From NCBI RefSeq assembly GCF_002237755.1, contig NZ_MWSJ01000001.1, forward strand, positions 551,737 through 615,736: a stretch of DNA of 64,000 bases, given 5' to 3'. The position numbers and the translations under genes were made by a program. The notes under the pieces are model-generated. The model did not search any database. It was not told the origin of the DNA and saw only the letters and a program-made list of their open reading frames with translations. Source of the DNA: Lysinibacillus sp. KCTC 33748 (GTDB taxonomy: Bacteria > Bacillota > Bacilli > Bacillales_A > Planococcaceae). Shown here one piece after another: positions 54,861 through 64,000 of this stretch. Within the stretch, counting starts at the first letter, position 1; every line of letters begins with the position of its first letter.

Positions 54861-56138
54861 ATGACAAAAGTTCTTCAAAATGTACAAATGGTAAATGAAC
54901 AAGGTGAGCTACAAATAGTAAATATCACTATGGTAGACGGCAAAATTACTGAAATAGGTCAAAATGTAACTGTAGCAGGCGCAGAAGTAATCGAAGGAAA
55001 TGGTTTAGTTGTTGCACCAGGCTTTGTCGATGTTCACACACATTTACGTGAGCCGGGCTTTGAACATAAAGAAACAATTGCTACAGGTTCAGCATCAGCA
55101 GCAAAAGGCGGCTTCACAACAATTTGCGCGATGCCAAATACAAAACCAGTACCAGATTCAGTAGAAAACATGCAACTAATTAACGGTCTTATTAAAGAAA
55201 GTGCAGCTATTCGAGTACTTCCATACGGCTCATTAACAAGAGACATCTCAGGTGAGGTTCGTACAAATATTGAAGAATTAAAAGCACATGGAGCTGTCGC
55301 ATTTTCAGATGATGGTGTTGGGATCCAGCTAGCATCAACAATGTATGAGCAAATGAAGGATGCAGCACAGCACGATGTGGTTGTTGTCGCACACTGTGAA
55401 GATAACTCATTAATTTACGACGGCGTAATGCATGAAGGGAAACGTAATAAAGAGCTTGGTTTACCAGGAATTCCATCGATTTGTGAATCCGTTCAAATTG
55501 CACGAGATGTTCTACTGGCAGAAGCAGCTGGAGCACGCTACCACGTATGTCACGTATCAACGAAGGAATCTGTACGTGCAGTACGAGATGCGAAAGCAGC
55601 AGGAATTCGTGTCACAGCAGAAGTTTGCCCACACCATTTATTACTTGAAGAAATGGATATTCCAGCAGATGATGCAAACTGGAAAATGAATCCTCCATTA
55701 CGTGGAATAGATGATAAAGACTCACTTCACGCGGCGCTGTTAGACGGCACGATCGATTGTATCGCTACAGACCATGCTCCACACACAGTAGAAGAAAAAT
55801 GCTGTGGTATGGTTGGTGCACCATTTGGCATTGTAGGCTTTGAAACAGCATTTCCACTGCTTTACACGCAGTTTGTAGAAACAGGAAAATGGACGTTAAA
55901 ACAGTTGATAGACTGGATGTCTGTAAAGGCAGCTCAAATTTTTGATCTACCATACGGCACATTAGAAGTTGGAGCTTCAGCAGATATGATTTTAATAGAT
56001 TTAAATAAAGAGCAAACAATTGATGCAGAAGGCTTTGTATCAAAAGGACGCAATACACCATTCAATGGTTGGACTGCAAAAGGATGGCCGATCCTTACAA
56101 TTTTTGAAGGCAATATCGTATACCAGGAGGTAGAGTAA
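54861..56138 (+). CDS. pyrC: Dihydroorotase
   Basis: 425 aa zinc amidohydrolase, type I. Closes carbamoyl-aspartate to dihydroorotate. Seen: [17 protein letters not shown] (metal His pair), [25 protein letters not shown], and [15 protein letters not shown] (catalytic Asp). The start is 1 bp after pyrB; the stop overlaps carA (TAATG). Confidence 0.97.
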   Translation: MTKVLQNVQMVNEQGELQIVNITMVDGKITEIGQNVTVAGAEVIEGNGLVVAPGFVDVHTHLREPGFEHKETIATGSASAAKGGFTTICAMPNTKPVPDSVENMQLINGLIKESAAIRVLPYGSLTRDISGEVRTNIEELKAHGAVAFSDDGVGIQLASTMYEQMKDAAQHDVVVVAHCEDNSLIYDGVMHEGKRNKELGLPGIPSICESVQIARDVLLAEAAGARYHVCHVSTKESVRAVRDAKAAGIRVTAEVCPHHLLLEEMDIPADDANWKMNPPLRGIDDKDSLHAALLDGTIDCIATDHAPHTVEEKCCGMVGAPFGIVGFETAFPLLYTQFVETGKWTLKQLIDWMSVKAAQIFDLPYGTLEVGASADMILIDLNKEQTIDAEGFVSKGRNTPFNGWTAKGWPILTIFEGNIVYQEVE

Positions 56139-57238
56139 TGAAAAAACGTTTACTTATTTTAGAAGATGGCACAGTATTTACAGGTACAGCGTTCGGTAGT
56201 GAGCGCGCTTCACAAGGTGAGGTTGTATTCACAACAGGGATGACAGGTTATCAGGAAACAATTTCAGATCCTTCATTCTACGGACAAATTGTAACGTTAA
56301 CTTACCCTTTAATCGGTAATTACGGTATTAACCGTGATGATTTTGAATCAATCTCACCAGCTATTCGTGGATTTGTAGTCCGTGAATTAGCAAAAACACC
56401 TTCAAACTTCCGCTGTGACTTAACAGTAGATGAGTACTTAACATCCAAGGATATCCCAGGGATTGAAGGAATCGATACACGAAAATTAACACGCATTATT
56501 CGCAGTAAAGGTTCAGTAAAGGCTATTTTAACAGCGGCTGATGAAGAAGTGAATGTGGATGAAATCGTAACGAAGTTACAGGCAACACCAGCGATTACAA
56601 ACCATGTACATGAAGTATCACCGAAAGCGGCCTACCCATCACCAGGTCGTGGCAAACGCGTAGTATTAATAGACTTTGGTATGAAACATGGTATTCTTCG
56701 TGAGCTAAATAAACGTGATTGTGATGTGCTAGTTGTCCCTTACAATACTTCAGCAGCAGAAATTTTAGCTTGGCATCCAGATGGTATCATGCTTTCGAAT
56801 GGCCCAGGTAACCCTGAAGATGTGCAAGAGGGTATAGAGACAGTACGCAATTTAATTGGAAAAGTGCCAATGTTCGGTATTTGCTTAGGTCACCAAATCT
56901 TCTCGCTAGCATGTGGTGCACGAAGCTTTAAATTACCATTCGGTCACCGTGGTGGTAACCACCCAGTAAAAGATTTACGCACTGGCCGTACTGATTTAAC
57001 ATCTCAAAATCATGGCTATGCAATCGACATCGATTCGTTAAAAGATACAGATTTAGAATTAACACATATCGCATTAAACGATGGTACTTGTGAAGGTGTA
57101 CGACACAAGAAATATCCAGTCTTTACAGTGCAATATCACCCAGAAGCATCACCAGGTCCAGAGGATTCAAATCACTTATTTGATGAATTTATCGAAATGA
57201 TGGAAGTAGAAGCAGGGAAGGGGAAACAACATGCCTAA
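56138..57238 (+). CDS. carA: Carbamoyl-phosphate synthase small subunit (pyrimidine-specific)
   Basis: 366 aa. Glutamine amidotransferase subunit. N-terminal CPSase domain ([21 protein letters not shown]), then a class I GATase with the catalytic Cys in [17 protein letters not shown] and His/Glu in [11 protein letters not shown]. Equivalent to pyrAA. Overlaps carB by 8 bp. Confidence 0.97.
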   Translation: MKKRLLILEDGTVFTGTAFGSERASQGEVVFTTGMTGYQETISDPSFYGQIVTLTYPLIGNYGINRDDFESISPAIRGFVVRELAKTPSNFRCDLTVDEYLTSKDIPGIEGIDTRKLTRIIRSKGSVKAILTAADEEVNVDEIVTKLQATPAITNHVHEVSPKAAYPSPGRGKRVVLIDFGMKHGILRELNKRDCDVLVVPYNTSAAEILAWHPDGIMLSNGPGNPEDVQEGIETVRNLIGKVPMFGICLGHQIFSLACGARSFKLPFGHRGGNHPVKDLRTGRTDLTSQNHGYAIDIDSLKDTDLELTHIALNDGTCEGVRHKKYPVFTVQYHPEASPGPEDSNHLFDEFIEMMEVEAGKGKQHA

Positions 57239-60200
57239 ACGTACAGATATTAAAACTATTTTAGTAATCGGATCAGGTCCAATCGTGATCGGACAAGCAG
57301 CAGAATTTGACTACGCAGGAACACAAGCTTGTCTTTCTTTAAAAGAAGAAGGTTACCGCGTTATTTTAATAAACTCAAACCCTGCGACAATTATGACAGA
57401 TACAGAAATTGCCGACAAAGTATATATTGAGCCAATTACACTGGAGTTTGTATCACGTATTTTACGTAAAGAGCGCCCAGATGCTATCCTACCAACACTT
57501 GGTGGTCAAACTGGTTTAAACATGGCTATTGAATTAGATAAATCAGGAATTCTAGATGAGCTTAATATTGAAATTCTTGGTACAAAATTAGAGGCGATCC
57601 ATAAAGCGGAAGACCGTGATCTATTCCGTAATTTAATGTATGAGCTAGGTGCTCCAGTACCTGAATCAGATATTATCCATAACTTAGACGAAGCGAAAAA
57701 CTTTGTAGCGAGAATTGGCTACCCAGTAATTGTTCGTCCTGCCTTCACGCTTGGTGGTACAGGCGGCGGTATTTGCTACAACGACCAAGATCTAGAAGAA
57801 ATCGTTACATCTGGTCTAAAATATTCCCCAGTAACACAATGTTTACTAGAAAAATCGATTGCTGGTTATAAAGAGATCGAATATGAAGTAATGCGTGATG
57901 CTGCTGACAACGCCATCGTTGTATGTAACATGGAAAACGTTGACCCAGTTGGAATTCATACAGGTGACTCAATTGTAGTAGCACCTACACAAACACTTTC
58001 GGATCGTGAAAACCAAATGCTACGTAATATCTCTTTAGATATTATCCGTGCACTAAAAATTGAAGGTGGTTGTAACGTACAATTAGCACTTGATCCATAT
58101 AGCTTTAATTACTATGTGATCGAAGTAAACCCTCGTGTATCACGTTCATCAGCATTAGCGTCAAAAGCAACAGGCTATCCAATTGCTAAGCTAGCAGCAA
58201 AAATCGCAGTTGGTTTAACATTAGATGAAATCAAAAACCCTGTAACAGGTTCAACGTATGCTTGTTTCGAGCCAGCTCTAGACTACATCGTGGCGAAAAT
58301 TCCACGCTGGCCGTTCGATAAATTCGAATCAGCAAAGCGTAATCTTGGTACACAAATGAAAGCGACTGGTGAAGTAATGGCACTTGGTCGTACATTTGAA
58401 GAAGCTATGCTAAAAGCAGTGCGCTCTCTTGAAACAGGTCAAGTTCACTTAGAGCTGAAACATGCAGAAGAAAACACGGATTCTTGGATTGAAAAACGTA
58501 TTCGCAAAGCAGGTGACGAGCGTCTATTCTTCATCGGTGAAGCACTTCGTCGTGGTGTAACAATTGAGCAAATCCATGAATGGTCTGCCATTGACTTATT
58601 CTTCTTAAATAAATTCAAAAACATCGTAGATATGGAGCAAACACTTGCTGACAATAAAAACGATAAAGATGTATTACGTACAGCAAAACGTCTAGGATTT
58701 GCAGATAAAAAAGTTGCTGAGCTTTGGGAAACAACACCGGAAGAAGTATATGCATATCGTAAAGAAAATGGCATTATCCCAGTATATAAAATGGTTGATA
58801 CATGTGCAGCGGAGTTTGAATCTGAAACACCATACTTCTATGGCACATATGAAGAAGAAAACGAATCGATTAAATCAGACAAGCCGTCAGTTGTTGTACT
58901 TGGTTCTGGTCCAATCCGTATTGGTCAAGGGGTAGAGTTCGACTACGCAACAGTACACTCAGTATGGGCAATTCAAGAAGCAGGTTACGAAGCGATTATT
59001 ATTAACTCAAATCCAGAGACAGTATCAACTGACTTCTCGATTTCAGATAAGTTATACTTTGAGCCATTAACAATCGAAGATGTTATGCATATTATCGATC
59101 TTGAGCAACCAATCGGTGTAGTTGTACAATTCGGTGGTCAAACAGCTATTAATCTTGCTGATAAATTAGTGGCAAATGGCATAAAAATCCTAGGTACAAC
59201 ACTTGAAGATATCGACCGTGCAGAAAACCGAGACAAATTCGAGCAAGCATTACGCGACTTGGACATTCCACAACCACTAGGTCAAACAGCTGTATCTACG
59301 GAAGAAGCACTTGCTATTAGTGAACGTTTAGGCTTCCCTGTGCTAGTTCGTCCTTCATACGTACTAGGTGGTCGTGCGATGGAAATTGTCTACAACCAAG
59401 AGGAATTAAAACACTACATGGAAAATGCAGTAGAAGCATCTCCGGATCATCCAGTATTAGTAGACCGCTACTTAACTGGTCAAGAAATTGAAGTAGATGC
59501 CATTTGTGACGGTGAAAATGTATTAATTCCAGGTATTATGGAGCATATCGAACGTGCTGGGGTTCACTCTGGTGACTCTATCTCTGTATACCCTCCACAA
59601 AAATTAACACAAGCGCAAAAAGATACGCTTGTGGATTATACAACTCGCCTTGCAAAAGGTCTTGGCATCGTAGGATTAATGAACATTCAATATGTTATTT
59701 CACAGGGCGAAGTATACGTGATCGAGGTTAATCCACGTTCATCACGTACAGTACCGTTCTTAAGTAAAATCACAAACATTCCGATGGCGAATATTGCAAC
59801 GAAAGCGATTCTTGGCAAATCAATCGTAGAACAAGGCTATCCAACAGGCTTAGCGCCAGAGCAAAAAGGTGTCTTCGTTAAAGTACCAGTATTCTCCTTC
59901 GCTAAATTACGTCGTGTTGACATTACACTAGGACCTGAAATGAAATCAACAGGTGAAGTAATGGGTAAAGATGCAACATTAGAAAAAGCACTTTACAAAG
60001 GCTTAGTTGCAGCAGGTATGGAAATTCGTACAGAAGGCACAGTATTATTCACTGTGTCCGATAAAGATAAAGAGGAAGCAATTGAACTTGCAAAACGCTT
60101 CTCAACAGTAGGCTATCGTATTGTCGCTACTGAAGGTACAGCCCAAGCGTTCGAAGTGGCTGGTGTACGCACAGATGTAGTTGGCAAAATCGGTGCAAAA

Positions 60201-60428
60201 GGTGAAACATTAATCGATTTAATTCAAAACGGTGAGGCACAGCTTGTTGTTAACACATTAACGAAAGGGAAGCAACCGGCACGTGATGGCTTCCGAATTC
60301 GCCGTGAGTCTGTAGAAAACGGTGTACCTTGCTTAACTTCATTGGACACAGCAGAAGCGATGGTCCGTGTTATTGAATCAATGACATTCACAGCAGAACA
60401 AATGCCAAAAGCGGAGGTAGTACATTAA
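57231..60428 (+). CDS. carB: Carbamoyl-phosphate synthase large subunit (pyrimidine-specific)
   Basis: 1065 aa. Two homologous ATP-grasp halves (about 1-400 and 550-935), each with [10 protein letters not shown] or GQGVEFDYA and a [12 protein letters not shown] or [12 protein letters not shown] loop, an oligomerisation domain between them, and a C-terminal MGS-like allosteric domain (about 935-1065). Makes carbamoyl phosphate from NH3, HCO3- and 2 ATP. Equivalent to pyrAB. Confidence 0.97.
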   Translation: MPKRTDIKTILVIGSGPIVIGQAAEFDYAGTQACLSLKEEGYRVILINSNPATIMTDTEIADKVYIEPITLEFVSRILRKERPDAILPTLGGQTGLNMAIELDKSGILDELNIEILGTKLEAIHKAEDRDLFRNLMYELGAPVPESDIIHNLDEAKNFVARIGYPVIVRPAFTLGGTGGGICYNDQDLEEIVTSGLKYSPVTQCLLEKSIAGYKEIEYEVMRDAADNAIVVCNMENVDPVGIHTGDSIVVAPTQTLSDRENQMLRNISLDIIRALKIEGGCNVQLALDPYSFNYYVIEVNPRVSRSSALASKATGYPIAKLAAKIAVGLTLDEIKNPVTGSTYACFEPALDYIVAKIPRWPFDKFESAKRNLGTQMKATGEVMALGRTFEEAMLKAVRSLETGQVHLELKHAEENTDSWIEKRIRKAGDERLFFIGEALRRGVTIEQIHEWSAIDLFFLNKFKNIVDMEQTLADNKNDKDVLRTAKRLGFADKKVAELWETTPEEVYAYRKENGIIPVYKMVDTCAAEFESETPYFYGTYEEENESIKSDKPSVVVLGSGPIRIGQGVEFDYATVHSVWAIQEAGYEAIIINSNPETVSTDFSISDKLYFEPLTIEDVMHIIDLEQPIGVVVQFGGQTAINLADKLVANGIKILGTTLEDIDRAENRDKFEQALRDLDIPQPLGQTAVSTEEALAISERLGFPVLVRPSYVLGGRAMEIVYNQEELKHYMENAVEASPDHPVLVDRYLTGQEIEVDAICDGENVLIPGIMEHIERAGVHSGDSISVYPPQKLTQAQKDTLVDYTTRLAKGLGIVGLMNIQYVISQGEVYVIEVNPRSSRTVPFLSKITNIPMANIATKAILGKSIVEQGYPTGLAPEQKGVFVKVPVFSFAKLRRVDITLGPEMKSTGEVMGKDATLEKALYKGLVAAGMEIRTEGTVLFTVSDKDKEEAIELAKRFSTVGYRIVATEGTAQAFEVAGVRTDVVGKIGAKGETLIDLIQNGEAQLVVNTLTKGKQPARDGFRIRRESVENGVPCLTSLDTAEAMVRVIESMTFTAEQMPKAEVVH

Positions 60429-60429
60429 T

Positions 60430-62815
<2,386 letters not shown>

Positions 62816-62817
62816 AC

Positions 62818-63447
62818 ATGACATTACAAAATGAAATCGCACACGCTATGTTAAAAGTAGGCGCAGTCGAATTAAATCCAACAGAACTATTCACATGGGC
62901 ATCAGGCATTAAATCCCCCATCTACTGTGATACACGCCTTACAATTTCTGACCCTGTAATTCGTAAGCAATTAGCAAACGGTCTAGCATCTCTTATTAAA
63001 GAAAACTTTGGACCAACAGAAATCGTAGCAGGTACAGCAACAGCAGGTATTCCACATGCCGCTTGGGTAAGTGATATTTTAGATTTACCGATGGTTTATG
63101 TACGCTCTAAAGCAAAAGAGCATGGCCGTGGTAACCAAATCGAAGGAAAATACGCAGCAGGTCAAAAAGTAGTAGTAGTAGAAGATATCGTTTCTACAGG
63201 CGGCTCATCGATTACAGCTGTAGAAGCCTTACGCGCAGCAGGCTGTGAAGTACTAGGCGTTGTATGTGTCTACACATACAATCTTCCACGTGCTGAACAA
63301 GCATTTGAAGAGGCAGGCATTCAATATGTATCGCTAACAAATTTCGATTATTTAATTGAAGCAGCAAATGAATCAGGTGCTATTCAAGAAGGAGACATTC
63401 CGTTCTTAAAAGACTGGCATGGAAAGTTAAAAGCAGGCGAGCTTTAA
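62818..63447 (+). CDS. pyrE: Orotate phosphoribosyltransferase
   Basis: 209 aa. Converts orotate and PRPP to OMP. Seen: TELFTWASGIKSPIYCDTRLTIS, EIVAGTATAGIPHAAWVSD, and the PRPP motif VVVVEDIVSTGGSSITAVEAL. ATG 62818 after GGGAGG. Last gene of the pyr operon. Confidence 0.97.
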   Translation: MTLQNEIAHAMLKVGAVELNPTELFTWASGIKSPIYCDTRLTISDPVIRKQLANGLASLIKENFGPTEIVAGTATAGIPHAAWVSDILDLPMVYVRSKAKEHGRGNQIEGKYAAGQKVVVVEDIVSTGGSSITAVEALRAAGCEVLGVVCVYTYNLPRAEQAFEEAGIQYVSLTNFDYLIEAANESGAIQEGDIPFLKDWHGKLKAGEL

Positions 63448-63453
63448 TTCTTT

Positions 63454-63502
63454 GTGCAGGCACAAAGCTGATTCCGGACGCAATTATGCCGAGGCATAAT
63501 TG
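63454..63502 (+). repeat. Family B right-end fragment, copy B3
   Basis: GCACAAAGCTGATTCCGGAC then the perfect hairpin CAATTATGCC-GA-GGCATAATTG (63481-63502). Only the last 50 bp of family B are present, just after pyrE. Confidence 0.8.
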
Positions 63503-63508
63503 ATTATA

Positions 63509-63548
63509 AAAAAGGGTGGTATGAAAAAATTCATACCACCCTTTCATT
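63509..63548 (+). terminator. Terminator of the pyr operon
   Basis: AAAGGGTGGTATGAA and its exact complement around an AT loop, then CATTTGTT. Confidence 0.88.
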
Positions 63549-63719
63549 TGTTGAAAAACTATTGCGTCATAAAAAAGAATGGCTACAGATTCAATATTTT
63601 TCCGAGTTTATTTACAGTCTGAAGGGTCTAGGAAATCTTTGTTAATGCTGTACTTGAGATAGGGTAATTTCTTAAAATAAAGTAGAATGACACCAATAAG
63701 ATACATGACATGTGAAGTG

Positions 63720-64000
63720 GTTGATCTTCGTTACGACTGGGCGACTCCTTGGGGATTAGCGATAGAGGAACGAAGGCTAAATGCATCACGTCCTGTGATA
63801 ACGCCTTCGTGACCAACATCCTATTGGCCCGAGATCCTGGAGCGAGCATCGCGAGTGAAGCGGCTCATCGGACGCCCCCAGGAAGCTCTGCTCTGTGCGA
63901 AAGCAAAGCGACAGCAACAAATGTTTTAACTGTGCGAAAGCGAAGCGACAGCAACAAATGTTTTAACTGTGCGAAAGCGAAGCGACAGCAACAAATGTTT
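63720..64000 (+). repeat. Family A palindromic repeat, copy A4 (cut by window end)
   Basis: Left terminal repeat GTTGATCTTCGTTACGACTG (63720-63739), nested hairpin CGAAGGC (63771-63777)...GCCTTCG (63803-63809) with core ATCACG-TCC-TGTGAT at 63785-63799, the GCCCCC arm near 63874, and 37-bp tandem units starting at 63893, 63930 and 63967. The element continues past 64000. The stretch 63549-63719 before it shows no gene. Confidence 0.88.

Noticed and set aside
63893..64000. CRISPR-like array (37-bp repeats)
   Set aside because: The 37-bp units are directly adjacent with no unique spacers, and no cas genes are present; it is a tandem repeat within family A.

Overview
The window is chromosomal DNA of a low-GC, endospore-forming Firmicute of the order Bacillales, most likely Lysinibacillus or a close relative (Planococcaceae/Caryophanaceae). 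The evidence is the Bacillus-type order of conserved genes (ylb block, then mra/dcw, spoIIGA-sigE-sigG, ylm, ileS, lspA, pyr), the sporulation genes spoVD, spoVE, spoIIGA, sigE and sigG, frequent TTG starts with strong Shine-Dalgarno sites, and a bacillithiol gene. No rRNA, tRNA, prophage, transposase or CRISPR array was found.

Layout. 1-20.6 kb is the ylb-like block: a 5'-truncated ylbC, a murE-type ligase, a thioesterase, ylbF (ricF), a D-malate/tartrate dehydrogenase, DinB, a glycerophosphodiesterase, ylbG, an unknown secreted protein, rsmD, coaD, ylbJ, ylbL, tmcAL, yceD-rpmF, an enoyl-CoA hydratase, an RsfA-type regulator, panE, a DUF3397 protein and bshC. 20.8-36 kb is the division and cell wall cluster mraZ-rsmH-ftsL-pbpB-spoVD-mraY-murD-spoVE-divIB-ylxW-ylxX-sbp-ftsA-ftsZ. 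It lacks murE, murG and murB, which sit inside this cluster in Bacillus subtilis. 36.5-39 kb carries spoIIGA, sigE and sigG. 39.3-43.1 kb carries ylmC, ylmE, sepF, ylmG, ylmH and divIVA. ileS follows behind a T-box leader. 46.6-50 kb is an inserted accessory locus: a broken YesN/AraC-type regulator divergent from a DUF485 protein and an acetate-type sodium/solute symporter. lspA, rluD and the complete pyrimidine operon pyrR-pyrP-pyrB-pyrC-carA-carB-pyrK-pyrD-pyrF-pyrE close the window, with two PyrR attenuators.

The least expected content is between the genes. Two families of GC-richer palindromic repeats (A and B) recur between core genes, including ftsA/ftsZ, ftsZ/spoIIGA, ylmG/ylmH, the ileS leader and both flanks of the window. 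Family A has about 24-bp imperfect terminal inverted repeats and a variable number of 37-bp internal units. Both families hold the same nested hairpin with compensatory base changes, and chimeric relics join ends of B to the core of A. Two 21-bp-period tandem repeats lie in other gaps. These have no gene of their own here and look like non-autonomous mobile or structured-RNA elements.

Control signals readable from sequence: near-consensus sigma-A promoters before yceD-rpmF, ileS and pyrR; a triple 10-bp-spaced GTGG operator before mraZ; a Spo0A-type promoter with a long spacer before spoIIGA; a sigma-F-like promoter before sigG; many intrinsic terminators. Start codons were chosen by Shine-Dalgarno spacing and homology, so several genes are shorter than the longest open frame.
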